Positions 1 to 8,897 of a stretch of DNA of 64,000 nt are shown here, piece by piece; within the stretch, counting starts at the first letter, position 1; every line of letters begins with the position of its first letter. The position numbers were made by a program, and so were the translations under genes. The notes beneath the pieces are model-generated. The model saw only the letters and a program-made list of their open reading frames with translations. It was not told where the DNA came from and ran no database searches. The stretch is from the NCBI GenBank assembly GCA_964585385.1, contig CAZPDP010000002.1, positions 124,001 to 188,000 of the forward strand, written 5' to 3'. This stretch comes from JAGXLC01 sp964585385. Its GTDB lineage: Bacteria > Bacteroidota > Bacteroidia > Bacteroidales > UBA12077.

Positions 1-324
1 TTATTCCCTGTGGACACTATAGAAGAGATGATTGGGAAATCTGATTTTGATTTTCATCAGGCGGATGCTGCAAAGGAGATGTATGAAGAAGAAATGGAGA
101 TCATACGGAATGAAAAGGGATTCCAGGATAAAATTCAGCACGAAATCACTGAAACCGGTAAGGATCAATGGGTGTCGGTTACAAAATTACCGCTTTACGA
201 TCCGGATGGCCAGCTAATGGGCACTTTCGGGATATCAAAAGATGTTACACAGTTTAAAAAATTAGAAATTGAATTGATGAAACAGAAAGGAAATGATAAA
301 AACAATGAATCCGGAGGTGAATGA
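1..324 (+). CDS. PAS-domain signalling protein, C-terminal fragment
   Basis: Open from the first base of the window, so the true start lies upstream. The roughly 107 visible residues are the second half of a PAS fold: a GKSDFDF segment, a helix rich in acidic residues, a strand with QWVSVTKLPLYD, and the closing GTFGISKDVTQ(F)K motif typical of the PAS/PAC boundary. The protein stops about 20 residues later with a charged tail (ends SGGE). No histidine-kinase, GGDEF or HTH domain follows, so PAS is the last domain; the output domain, if any, must precede it. A role in ligand or redox sensing is inferred from the family only. The next gene starts 104 bp downstream and is probably transcribed separately. 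Confidence 0.75.
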   Translation, partial: LFPVDTIEEMIGKSDFDFHQADAAKEMYEEEMEIIRNEKGFQDKIQHEITETGKDQWVSVTKLPLYDPDGQLMGTFGISKDVTQFKKLEIELMKQKGNDKNNESGGE

Positions 325-428
325 TAAAGCAAGGGCATTAGGTGTTAACTAACTTTTTATGAATACAGGAATTATTATTTTTTTGGAAATTTTAATAAAT
401 CATTAACAAAATTTTAAATCTTAAAAAT

Positions 429-1889
429 ATGGAAAATAAAAAAACTTACAACAGAGGTTATGTCGTTTTGATAGCTACAATTGCAGCTTTTGGAGGTTTG
501 CTCTTTGGATTTGATACGGGTGTCATCTCCGGGGCTTTGTTATTGATTAAAAATGATCCGGCTTTAATTATAAATGGCATGGAACAGCTTCCTGAGAGGA
601 CACAGGAGTGGATTGTCAGCATCACAGTTCTTGGAGCTGCAGTCGGAGCCCTGGGTAGCGGCAGGATTACCGATATTCTGGGAAGAAAAAAGGTGCTCAT
701 TATCACGGCCTTCATATTTGCAGTGGGCTCAGTGGGTCTTGCAGCAGCCAATTCTGTGGCTCTGTTAATTATCTGGCGATTGATTATTGGTATTGCCATT
801 GGTGTGGCCTCTTATACTGTACCACTTTATATTTCCGAACTTTCACCAACCCATGCCAGAGGAGCCCTGGTATCCATTAACCAGTTGGCTATTACAGTAG
901 GAATATTTGCTTCCTACCTTGTAGATCTGGGTTTTGCTAACTTTGACGAGGGCTGGCGATGGATGTTTCTTGTGGGCCTGGTTCCTTCACTTATTCTGTT
1001 TATTGGCATGTTCTTCCTGCCCGATACACCCCGGTGGCTTATGACCTACAAAGGCGAAGAAAAAGCACGTAAAGTCCTGGATAAAGTGGGTGAAAGCAAT
1101 AAAGAAGAAGTACTGGAACAAATTAAAGCGAACATAAAGGCGGAAAATAAGGAAGAGGGGTCTTTGGGTATTCTGAAAGCAAAATGGGTCAGGCCTGCCT
1201 TGTTAATAGGTATTGGAGTCATGCTTTTCCAGCAGTTTACCGGCATTAATACCATAATTTATTATTCTCCCACAATTTTTGAAATGGCTGGTTTTGGGGC
1301 TGAAAGCTCTAATGCAGTATACGAAGCTATTCTACCCTCATTACCTATTGGTTTTGTGAATGTGCTCTTTACTGTTATAGCGATCTTTCTCGTTGACCGA
1401 TGGGGACGAAAGCCTTTGCTATACCTGGGGCTTTCAGGAATGATTGTAGCTCTGATAGCTCTTGGTATCGGTTTTACTTTTCATAATTCTTTAGGCGAAG
1501 CTCTGAAATGGATTTCTTTTATCAGCATGATCATTTATATTCCGTTTTTTGCGATAAGCCTGGGACCTATTGCCTGGTTATTAATTTCAGAGGTGTATCC
1601 TACAAAAATCAGAGGGCTGGGGATGAGTCTGGCTACAATGGTGAATTGGGTTACAAACTTTATTGTTGCCAACACTTTCCTGTCTCTTGGAAAAGTAACC
1701 TCTGGTGTAATGCCTAATCCTGCAGGAGAAGGAACGCTTGTAAATCCCGGTGGAGCCTTCTTTATTTATGCTGTTATTGGAGTTTTAGGTCTGCTTTTTG
1801 TTTATTCTTATATTCCCGAGACCAAAGGTCATTCTCTGGAAAAGATAGAGGAGCATTTTTTGAATGGAAAACATCCCAGAGAGTTATAA
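429..1889 (+). CDS. MFS sugar porter (sugar:H+ symporter family)
   Basis: 486-residue inner-membrane transporter of the sugar porter family (XylE/AraE/GLUT type), predicted to import a monosaccharide with protons. Family signatures are all present: GFDTGVISGA in helix 1, the GRITDILGRKK loop between helices 2 and 3, LYISELSP(T)HARG after helix 4, QQFTGIN in helix 7, DRWGRKPLL between helices 8 and 9, and PETKGHSLEKIEEHF at the C-terminus. Length fits the 12-helix family. The sugar cannot be read from sequence. Its 3' end overlaps the GH3 glycosidase reading frame by 26 bp, so the two are probably cotranscribed, suggesting that the sugar released by that enzyme is the transported one. Confidence 0.93.
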   Translation: MENKKTYNRGYVVLIATIAAFGGLLFGFDTGVISGALLLIKNDPALIINGMEQLPERTQEWIVSITVLGAAVGALGSGRITDILGRKKVLIITAFIFAVGSVGLAAANSVALLIIWRLIIGIAIGVASYTVPLYISELSPTHARGALVSINQLAITVGIFASYLVDLGFANFDEGWRWMFLVGLVPSLILFIGMFFLPDTPRWLMTYKGEEKARKVLDKVGESNKEEVLEQIKANIKAENKEEGSLGILKAKWVRPALLIGIGVMLFQQFTGINTIIYYSPTIFEMAGFGAESSNAVYEAILPSLPIGFVNVLFTVIAIFLVDRWGRKPLLYLGLSGMIVALIALGIGFTFHNSLGEALKWISFISMIIYIPFFAISLGPIAWLLISEVYPTKIRGLGMSLATMVNWVTNFIVANTFLSLGKVTSGVMPNPAGEGTLVNPGGAFFIYAVIGVLGLLFVYSYIPETKGHSLEKIEEHFLNGKHPREL

Positions 1890-3990
1890 AAAGTCAGGCT
1901 TTGTGCATAAGTTGGGCATTTTAATTTTATTGGCAGTATATTCCTTGTCTGGCTTTTCTCAAACCTATCTTGACCCCGATGCATCCATCGATGAAAGGGT
2001 GAAAGATTTGCTTTCCCGTATGACGCTGGAGGAGAAAATAGGCCAGATGACGCAGGCAGAAAAAGGGGGTGTGGAATCCTCCGAGCTGAATGACATTGAA
2101 GACTATCATCTTGGATCTGTCCTGAGCGGGGGAGGAAGTGTCCCAAATACCAACACACCTGAAAGTTGGGTGGATCTGTATAACTCTATGCAGAACAGGG
2201 CTCTTTCCACCCGGCTCGGAATCCCTGTTTTATATGGGATTGATGCGGTTCACGGCCATAACAATGTAAAAGATGCGGTCATTTTCCCTCACAATATTGG
2301 GTTGGGTTGCACACGTAACCCTGAGTTGGTGAAAGAATGTGCTCGCATTACAGCTATAGAAGTCAGGGCAACAGGGTTGAACTGGACATTCAGTCCCTGT
2401 TTATCCGTACCACAAAATGAATTCTGGGGCAGGACCTATGAAGGGTTTGGTGAATCAACCTCGCTTGTGGACTCCATGACGCAACCCTCCGTTCTGGGTT
2501 ATCAAACCGATTCCATAGGAAATGAAAATGCCATTCTGGCCTGCGCTAAACATTTTATCGGGGATGGGGGAACCGAAAACGGAATAGACCAGGGAAATAC
2601 AATCATTACGGAAGAAGAGCTCAGAAATATCCATTTGCCCCCTTACATTTCTGCAGTAAATGCTGGAGTGGGTACCGTAATGGCTTCTTTTAGCAGCTGG
2701 AATGGAGACAAATGTCACGGCAGTAAATTTTTACTAACCGATTTGCTCAAGGATGAGCTTGGTTTTGAGGGTTTTGTGGTGAGCGACTGGCTGGGAATTG
2801 ACCAGCTTAACGAAGATTTTAAACAGGCCATTAAACAGGCCATCAATGCAGGAATCGACATGGCTATGCAACCTTATAACTATGTTGACTTTATTACCTG
2901 TTTGAAAGAACTCGTAAATGAGGGAAGTGTTGCGGAAGAAAGGATTAATGATGCAGTTCGGCGGATTTTGCGCATTAAATTTCAGATGGGTTTATTTGAA
3001 AATCCCCTTGCCAGCAAAGATATGATTGACACGGTAGGTTGTGACAGTCACCGGGAAACAGCCCGGCAGGCCGTTAGGGAGTCACTTGTGCTGTTAAAAA
3101 ATAATGGGATTTTGCCTTTATCTGCAAAGGAGGGGAAAATTTTGGTTGCCGGCTCTAAAGCAACTGATATTGGGGCCCAATGTGGTGGCTGGTCGATCAC
3201 CTGGCAGGGACAACTGGGAAATATTACTGAAGGAGTTTCCATTTATTCAGGTGTTAAAAATGTTGTAGGATCGGGCAATGTCGAATATACTGATAACAGC
3301 GAACAAATACCTTTGGCCAGCCGTGCTATTGTGGTGGTGGGTGAATCACCCTATGCTGAAGGGAATGGCGATATTTATCAAAACAGCAACAATGATTTTC
3401 ATCTTTCTAATGAAGATAAGGCAATGGTTCAGGCCGTTAAAGATATGGGAATACCTATGGTTGTGGTACTTTTGTCTGGCCGTCCCCTGGATATACGGGA
3501 GGAATTGAATCTGTCGGATGCTTTTGTTGTAGCATGGTTGCCGGGAACAGAAGGAGGGGCGGGTATTGCGGATGTGTTGTTCGGTGAATACGAGCCAACA
3601 GGAAAACTTTCTCACACCTGGCCGGAATCAATCGATGATGTTCCTATAAATCCGTTGGTTGAGTCATCGGATAACAAGGCCCTGTTTCAATATGGATATG
3701 GGCTGGATTATACAACAACAGGCACCAGGGTAAAAAGTCAAAACGGACCTGGTCGTATGAAAGTATACCCTAATCCGGCTGAAGAATATACCAATATCCA
3801 ATGGAACCGCAATAAGAGCGGGGAAATTCTAATTACTGATATGACTGGAAAACGGGTTGAAACAATATCCTTTAGAAACAAAAGCAGAATTCGTGTATCA
3901 CTGGAAGAATTTCAAACAGGAATATATGTTTTGGTGCACCGTAATTTCGGTGGGGAAATAAACCATGCTTTGATGAGTGTTGTTAAGTGA
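1864..3990 (+). CDS. GH3 family beta-glucosidase/exo-glucanase with T9SS sorting domain
   Basis: 708-residue secreted glycoside hydrolase of family 3. After an N-terminal hydrophobic signal (cleavage near SGFSQ, residues 29-33) comes the GH3 N-domain (about 45-375) with the nucleophile motif GFVVSDW (Asp308). The C-domain (about 405-620) holds VGESPYAEG, matching the region that carries the acid/base Glu in plant-type exo-glucanases (candidate Glu499). From residue 632 a Por-type sorting domain begins (KVYPNPAEEYTNI) and runs to the end, predicting export across the outer membrane by type IX secretion. The usual fibronectin-like third domain is absent. The ATG at 1864 lies inside the sugar porter; a GTG at 1903 would remove the overlap and give a more normal signal peptide. 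Substrate probably a beta-glucan oligomer. Confidence 0.93.
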   Translation: MENIPESYKKSGFVHKLGILILLAVYSLSGFSQTYLDPDASIDERVKDLLSRMTLEEKIGQMTQAEKGGVESSELNDIEDYHLGSVLSGGGSVPNTNTPESWVDLYNSMQNRALSTRLGIPVLYGIDAVHGHNNVKDAVIFPHNIGLGCTRNPELVKECARITAIEVRATGLNWTFSPCLSVPQNEFWGRTYEGFGESTSLVDSMTQPSVLGYQTDSIGNENAILACAKHFIGDGGTENGIDQGNTIITEEELRNIHLPPYISAVNAGVGTVMASFSSWNGDKCHGSKFLLTDLLKDELGFEGFVVSDWLGIDQLNEDFKQAIKQAINAGIDMAMQPYNYVDFITCLKELVNEGSVAEERINDAVRRILRIKFQMGLFENPLASKDMIDTVGCDSHRETARQAVRESLVLLKNNGILPLSAKEGKILVAGSKATDIGAQCGGWSITWQGQLGNITEGVSIYSGVKNVVGSGNVEYTDNSEQIPLASRAIVVVGESPYAEGNGDIYQNSNNDFHLSNEDKAMVQAVKDMGIPMVVVLLSGRPLDIREELNLSDAFVVAWLPGTEGGAGIADVLFGEYEPTGKLSHTWPESIDDVPINPLVESSDNKALFQYGYGLDYTTTGTRVKSQNGPGRMKVYPNPAEEYTNIQWNRNKSGEILITDMTGKRVETISFRNKSRIRVSLEEFQTGIYVLVHRNFGGEINHALMSVVK

Positions 3991-4019
3991 GATGCGAGAG
4001 CAATTTTTAGTCTAAAAAG

Positions 4020-5000
4020 CTAAGCCCTCTTCAAAGCCCACCTGATTTTTTTCCTGAAAGAACCTCCGGGAAGTTTTAACTTTTCTGAATGGTATAAAAC
4101 CAGACCACCCATTAATGCCGGGAAGCCTAGGTTTATCAGCCATATCGCCAGGGAAGCCAAAACAATACTCCCGGTTTGTGATGTGAAAAGACCAAACACA
4201 AAAGAAGCCACGCTCCCCCTTATTCCCAGTTCTAAGATAGATGAAAAAGGCGAAAAGGTAAGCACCAAATAGGTAAGACTAATACCTGCAAAAGCCTGTA
4301 GCGTTTCAATTGAAGCACCGAATAACCGGATAAGCAGAAAAAACTGGATGGAAAATACGATGTATCTGAGCACGCCCAGGAGAAAGATGAAGGCAATTTT
4401 TTTAGTAGACTGGTTTTCAAGATGCGAAAAAATATGCTTTTTAGACCTGAAAAATGGAAGATTCTTTAAGTGTTTCAGGATGAATTTGAGATTGAAAATA
4501 CTCAGCATTAGAAAAAAAAACAGTCCGGCAGATACAGGCAACAAAGTGTTTATGTTTAACCTGTTAATTCCCGGCATAAGAAGCAACAGACTAATAAGGG
4601 CAAAAAGCCCAAACAATATGGTAACGGAACTTTGGATCAGGCTTCCCAACCCAAAACCAAGCAGGCCTTTTATCCGGTTTTCATGTTCAAGCAGAAGTAC
4701 GCGCCCTCCTACTTCTCCCAATCTTTTTGGGGTCAGCAGCCCGAATGTAATTCCCGCCAGAACCGATTGGAAAGCATGGGAGCAGCTTATTTTCTGTACA
4801 TCCTGTATGAGTTTTTTCCACTTAAACGTCTCGAGCGTCCAGTTTATAAACATCAGGATAAAGAGGACAAGCATAATCCAAAGGGTTATTGAAAATTCTG
4901 GAAATATTAGCTTCTTTGACTCCAGCAGAAAATCTTTTGTTTTATAGGCAACTATCCCAAAGGAAAGCAGGATTATGGATATTTTGAGTCCTTTGTTCAT
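4020..5000 (-). CDS. Lysylphosphatidylglycerol synthase TM-region family protein (YbhN/AglD-like)
   Basis: 326-residue polytopic membrane protein with about eight hydrophobic segments. Motifs TPKRLGEVGGR (about residues 92-102) and the late SILELGIRGS are characteristic of the UPF0104/LPG_synthase_TM family, the flippase-like part of MprF. The soluble lysyl-transferase domain of MprF is absent, so it is not a full lysyl-PG synthase. Relatives have been linked to lipid or polyprenyl-linked substrate handling, but a precise role cannot be assigned. It converges on the GH3 gene (29 bp between stops) and starts about 240 bp from rsmA, divergently, with no obvious operon partner. Confidence 0.8.
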   Translation of the reverse strand: MNKGLKISIILLSFGIVAYKTKDFLLESKKLIFPEFSITLWIMLVLFILMFINWTLETFKWKKLIQDVQKISCSHAFQSVLAGITFGLLTPKRLGEVGGRVLLLEHENRIKGLLGFGLGSLIQSSVTILFGLFALISLLLLMPGINRLNINTLLPVSAGLFFFLMLSIFNLKFILKHLKNLPFFRSKKHIFSHLENQSTKKIAFIFLLGVLRYIVFSIQFFLLIRLFGASIETLQAFAGISLTYLVLTFSPFSSILELGIRGSVASFVFGLFTSQTGSIVLASLAIWLINLGFPALMGGLVLYHSEKLKLPGGSFRKKIRWALKRA

Positions 5001-5237
5001 ACAGGAATTTGGATGTGAAAAGCAAATATAAGAAATCTATGATATTCTTTTTTGCTTGAATAATTTGTAAGCTATAATGAGTAGCCGCTATTTTCTATAA
5101 TTTTAATTATACGATTGGGGTCCGGAATTGGGTGTCAGGTATCCGGCTTATCTGAAATTCTCCATCATTCCCTCATTCATTGTTCATTTCTCATTCTCAA
5201 ATTATTTTCCGAAATTTACCAGCATATTGATTGCGAT

Positions 5238-6008
5238 ATGAGCGTAAGAGCAAAAAAACACCTGGGACAGCACTTTTTATGGGATAAGAATATCGCCATA
5301 AAGATTGTTGAAGCATTTAAAAAGGCTCCTACTAGCAGGGTTCTTGAAATCGGACCCGGTAAAGGAGTGCTTACAGGGTATTTGCTTGATTATTTTGATG
5401 ATCGTCTTTATGCAGTGGAGATTGATGAGGAATCCGCTGAATATCTGTTGAAAAATTATCCTGAGATAGAAAAATATCTGCTACGGAAAGATTTTTTAAA
5501 ACTTGATCTGGAAGCCTATTTCCCGGGAGAAATCTCTATTATAGGGAATTTCCCATATAACATTTCCAGTCAGATTTTTTTCAGGATACTGGAAAACAGG
5601 AACAAGGTCCCTTTTGTTGTAGGTATGTTGCAAAAGGAAGTGGCTGAGCGACTGGCCTCTAAGCCAGGCACAAAGGCATACGGTATTTTGAGCGTTTTTC
5701 TTCAGGCATATTATGACATTAAGATTCTTTTCCAGGTAGGACCGTCATCTTTTACTCCTCCACCTAAGGTGAAATCATCTGTTATTAGTCTGAGAAGAAA
5801 TGAAATTCAGGAACTGGATTGCAATGAGAAACTATTTTTTACTATTGTGAAGCAAAGTTTTAACCAAAGAAGAAAAATCATCAGGAATTCTTTAAAAAGC
5901 TTTTTATTAAATTTGGAAGTTGAGGATGAAAGATTTCAAAAACGACCCGAGCAATTGTCCGTAAACGATTTCGTTGAATTAACAAACCTGATAACCTCGG
6001 CAAAGTAG
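5238..6008 (+). CDS. rsmA: 16S rRNA (adenine1518-N6/adenine1519-N6)-dimethyltransferase
   Basis: RsmA/KsgA dimethylates two adjacent adenines in the 3'-terminal helix of 16S rRNA during small-subunit maturation. The protein has the family N-terminus (KKHLGQHFLWD), SAM motif I (LEIGPGKGVLT, about residues 36-46) and the catalytic NFPYNIS motif (Asn104-Tyr107, the NL/IPY signature). The C-terminal half has FTPPPKVKSSV and FNQRRK(I)I, both typical. An upstream in-frame extension exists to 5115, but the ATG at 5238 gives the normal 256-residue length and begins exactly at the conserved N-terminus, so I chose it. mgtE follows after 22 bp in the same direction, likely cotranscribed. Confidence 0.96.
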   Translation: MSVRAKKHLGQHFLWDKNIAIKIVEAFKKAPTSRVLEIGPGKGVLTGYLLDYFDDRLYAVEIDEESAEYLLKNYPEIEKYLLRKDFLKLDLEAYFPGEISIIGNFPYNISSQIFFRILENRNKVPFVVGMLQKEVAERLASKPGTKAYGILSVFLQAYYDIKILFQVGPSSFTPPPKVKSSVISLRRNEIQELDCNEKLFFTIVKQSFNQRRKIIRNSLKSFLLNLEVEDERFQKRPEQLSVNDFVELTNLITSAK

Positions 6009-6030
6009 AACTATTAACAGCAAAAGAGCC

Positions 6031-7389
6031 ATGAATTTTGAACTGACAAAAGAATTTATCGACGAACTGAAAGAGCGAATAGGGAATAAAGATGAGCAGG
6101 GAGCTTACAAAATGATTGAAGACCTTCACCCTGCCGATATTGCTCAGGTGTATGACGAACTGAATATTGAAGAAGCTCGTTTTATTCATATCATGCTGGA
6201 TGGTGAAAAAGCTGCCGACGTGCTGGTGGAGCTTGAAAAGGATGATCGCGAAAGGTTTCTGGAAGTACTTCCTGGCGACATCATTGCCAAGCAATTCATC
6301 GATAAACTGGATTCCGATGATGCTGCCGATGTATTGGGTGAACTCTCAGAAGAAAAGCGGGAAGAGGTCCTTTCGTACGTGGAGAACCTCGAACAAGCCG
6401 GTGATATTGTCGATTTGCTCAGTTATGATGAGCATTCTGCCGGTGGCTTGATGGCCAAGGAGCTTATCAAGGTTAACGAGAACTGGAACATCACTACCTG
6501 TCTGAAAGAAATGCGTAAACAAGCGGCAGATGTCGATGATGTCTATTATGTCTATGTTGTCGATGATGATAATAAGCTGAAAGGGACGCTTTCCCTGAAA
6601 AAATTATTGCTAACCCCAAGTACCGCCAAAATTAAAGATATAATCAATACCGATGTTATTTCAGTCAAAGCAGAGACTGATTCGGAAGAGGTGGCCAATA
6701 TTATGGACCGGTATGACCTGGTCGCCCTGCCTGTTGTTGATGCCCTCGGTCGCCTTATTGGTAAGATTACTATCGATGACGTTGTGGATGTGATTCGTGA
6801 AGAAGCCGGAAGAGATTACCAATTGGTTTCCGGTATTACCGAAAAAGTTGAGGCTAGGGACAATCCCTTCCAGATAACAAGGGCCAGAATCCCCTGGTTG
6901 TTTATTGGTCTGCTGGGAGGTATTTTTGGTGCTGTGGTAATCGGATTGTATGAAGAGGATTTGGGTATTTACCCTGAGATGGCTTTCTTTATTCCTTTAA
7001 TTGCTGCGATGGGTGGGAACGTGGGGGTTCAGTCCTCTTCAATTATTGTTCAGTCCCTGGCTTATGATACACTCGGTGTCGGTGGAATAGGGAAGAAGCT
7101 TCTTAAGGAATTGGCTGTGGCTTCAATCAACGGCCTTATTCTCTCTACAATTATTTTTATTTATAATTTGATAACAAACGATTCATTTGCCCTAACTCTA
7201 ACAGTGAGTACCGCCCTGTTTTCTGTAATAATATTTGCTTCCATTTTCGGAACGTTCGTGCCTCTCCTGCTGGATAGATTCAAGGTTGATCCTGCACTGG
7301 CGACGGGTCCCTTTATTACAACCGTAAACGATATTATGGGATTGTTCATCTACCTGATGATAGGCCGGGCTTTCTACGGAATTTTCTAA
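6031..7389 (+). CDS. mgtE: Magnesium transporter MgtE
   Basis: 452-residue MgtE-type Mg2+ channel of the inner membrane. Domain order is standard: an acidic helical N-domain (about 1-130, with HPADIAQVYDEL and repeated DAADVL segments), a CBS-domain pair (about 135-260, including DRYDLVALPVVD and GRLIGKITIDDVVDVI), then a five-helix membrane domain from about 280. The pore signature MGGNVGVQSSS is intact. In characterised homologues the N and CBS domains sense Mg2+ and close the pore when cellular Mg2+ is high. The stop overlaps that of the convergent PepSY gene by 4 bp. It lies 22 bp downstream of rsmA. Confidence 0.96.
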   Translation: MNFELTKEFIDELKERIGNKDEQGAYKMIEDLHPADIAQVYDELNIEEARFIHIMLDGEKAADVLVELEKDDRERFLEVLPGDIIAKQFIDKLDSDDAADVLGELSEEKREEVLSYVENLEQAGDIVDLLSYDEHSAGGLMAKELIKVNENWNITTCLKEMRKQAADVDDVYYVYVVDDDNKLKGTLSLKKLLLTPSTAKIKDIINTDVISVKAETDSEEVANIMDRYDLVALPVVDALGRLIGKITIDDVVDVIREEAGRDYQLVSGITEKVEARDNPFQITRARIPWLFIGLLGGIFGAVVIGLYEEDLGIYPEMAFFIPLIAAMGGNVGVQSSSIIVQSLAYDTLGVGGIGKKLLKELAVASINGLILSTIIFIYNLITNDSFALTLTVSTALFSVIIFASIFGTFVPLLLDRFKVDPALATGPFITTVNDIMGLFIYLMIGRAFYGIF

Positions 7390-7940
7390 CCGTACATCAG
7401 AAGGAATATAACAGGTATGAGTACGCCCGCAATGGTGAGCCATGCCCCGCGGCCTGTTATTCCTTTTTTACCCCGGATAATAAATAAACCGGTCACAGCA
7501 ATTACGATAAGCCCTCCGGCATAAATGTCCGAAAACCAGGTCCACCATTTCTTGGGATTGTAATGGAGGTAATTCACATGATAGAAAATCAGTCTTCTTT
7601 CCGACTTCTCAATTTTACCATTTCCGGTATTCAGGTCAAATTGGATGCTTCCGTCATCTATAAAGATTTTTATTGTATTATCATCCGGGAAGTAATAGTT
7701 TTTAAAATTGCTTTTATCATCAAACCTTTCTGCAACCTGCAGGGCATATTCACGGGTTATAGCTGATTTTTTCCCGGGAACATCATCAACCTGAATCTCT
7801 TCTGAGGTGATAGCATAGCTTGGATTCCAATCATCAAGATGGTTAAGGGCAATACCCGAAAGTGCGTATATGATGGTCATTCCGAAAAAGAAAAAACCGA
7901 GATCTCTGTGTAGAATCCGGTTAAGTTTGCGCCATTTCAT
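7386..7940 (-). CDS. PepSY-associated transmembrane protein
   Basis: 184 residues. An N-terminal helix starts after RKLNRILHRDLGF and ends near SGIALNHLDDW, a layout typical of PepSY_TM proteins. A soluble periplasmic PepSY-like segment (about 45-125) follows, then the motif FYHVNYLHYNPKKWWTWFSD and two C-terminal helices. Relatives are often found beside TonB-dependent metal or siderophore uptake genes and some are flavin or metal reductases, but this short form lacks a recognisable redox site. The neighbour upstream on the same strand is a lipoprotein gene 128 bp away. Function unassigned. Confidence 0.75.
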   Translation of the reverse strand: MKWRKLNRILHRDLGFFFFGMTIIYALSGIALNHLDDWNPSYAITSEEIQVDDVPGKKSAITREYALQVAERFDDKSNFKNYYFPDDNTIKIFIDDGSIQFDLNTGNGKIEKSERRLIFYHVNYLHYNPKKWWTWFSDIYAGGLIVIAVTGLFIIRGKKGITGRGAWLTIAGVLIPVIFLLMYG

Positions 7941-7984
7941 AGCCTGTGGATGTTTGTGAATGAAGTTTTGATTTTACAGAAATT

Positions 7985-8048
7985 GGAATGATGGAATGAT
8001 AGAATGTTGAGGATCAATATTTTTCACATATTTTTTAACCCAACATTC
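7985..8048. repeat. Short GGAATGAT direct repeats plus 8-bp inverted repeat
   Basis: Two exact adjacent GGAATGAT units (7985-8000) are followed by a third degenerate unit, AGAATGTT (8001-8008). GAATGTTG at 8002-8009 is the perfect reverse complement of CAACATTC at 8041-8048, with an AT-rich 31-nt spacer. It lies between the lipoprotein stop (8069) and the PepSY start (7940), both minus strand. It could fold in the transcript; function unknown. Confidence 0.45.
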
Positions 8049-8068
8049 CAACAATCCAATTGTTCCGG

Positions 8069-8632
8069 TTATTTCTTTTCTATTTTAATGCTTTCAAGCC
8101 AGTATTCCGATACATATCCTTTTTCACTGTTCGCGATTTTGGCTTCCATTTCTTTGATAAAAGCCTCAGAAACACCCTTGGCGTCTTGTTCTTTTTTTAT
8201 CACAGTTTCTTTTTCATGATCATCATCTTCATGCTCTCCTGAATCTTCCTTTATGTTTCCACTTTTGAGCTTGTTGATGTATTCCTCATCCATTTTTTCT
8301 TCAATAAATTTACCTGTAAGCATAACATTGCTGCCTTCCATTTCCCGTTTAAAATTTCCTGTTTTCTTACCTGCTCTTACACGCAATTTTACATCTGAAT
8401 CAGGTGCTGAGAGATGCAATCTTTTACCCCCGTGCTGGCAGACATGGGTTACTATTCCTTCCACCTTAATCTCTTTATCCAGGTATAGGTCAGGGTTTTC
8501 CATAACCTCATTTACTGTCAGGATTTTCTTTTCCGGTTCCCGGGTTGTTTCTTTATCGTTTTTTTGTTCCATATTGGTGCAGGCAAAGAAAAGACCTGCC
8601 AGAACAATCAGCATTAAAATACGGTTTGTCAT
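8069..8632 (-). CDS. Lipoprotein with predicted OB-fold-like domain
   Basis: 187 residues, lipoprotein signal with lipobox LAGLFFAC (Cys18). A linker rich in Lys/Glu leads to a small beta domain starting EVMENPDLYLDKEIKVEGIVTHVC, which resembles the tRNA_anti/OB-like fold seen in several Bacteroidota lipoproteins, with a CQHGGKR stretch. The C-terminal third is highly charged (GEHEDDDHEKE) and predicted helical. It probably sits on the periplasmic face of a membrane. It may share a transcript with the PepSY gene downstream, hinting at a common metal- or redox-related role, but no catalytic residues are evident. Confidence 0.6.
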   Translation of the reverse strand: MTNRILMLIVLAGLFFACTNMEQKNDKETTREPEKKILTVNEVMENPDLYLDKEIKVEGIVTHVCQHGGKRLHLSAPDSDVKLRVRAGKKTGNFKREMEGSNVMLTGKFIEEKMDEEYINKLKSGNIKEDSGEHEDDDHEKETVIKKEQDAKGVSEAFIKEMEAKIANSEKGYVSEYWLESIKIEKK

Positions 8633-8867
8633 TTTTTGTGATTTTAGTTATTAAATTCGATTACCTTTCAGTACAAATATGCATATTTTTTTTATTTTTC
8701 GGGGTTAGAGAACAAATCACTATGATATTTATTGGGTAAATATTGCTGGATGCTGACTTTTACAATTTAAAAAAACTCTGAACTTTTGCGCAAAATTCAA
8801 TAAAAATTTTATAATTCACACATTTAATGTAGTATTTTTGGAGTTATTATTTTATGAATAATATTGA

Positions 8868-8875
8868 TAAATTTG
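8868..8875 (+). promoter_or_regulatory. Candidate -7 element for purH
   Basis: TAAATTTG matches the Bacteroidota -7 consensus TAnnTTTG and lies 22 bp before the purH ATG. No convincing TTG -33 element is present at the right spacing (the nearest TTTTG is 27 bp upstream), so this is weak. Confidence 0.25.
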
Positions 8876-8897
8876 TTCAAATAATATAAATCAGCAA

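Noticed and set aside
321..341. Six-codon ORF overlapping the stop of the PAS gene
   Set aside because: Starts at ATG within GGTGAATGA but ends after six codons; too short to be called and no conserved motif.
4348..4947. Long plus-strand ORF (199 codons) opposite the LPG-synthase-like gene
   Set aside because: It has no domain or signal, overlaps the coding gene antisense for its full length, and its amino-acid composition is that of a frame shadow.
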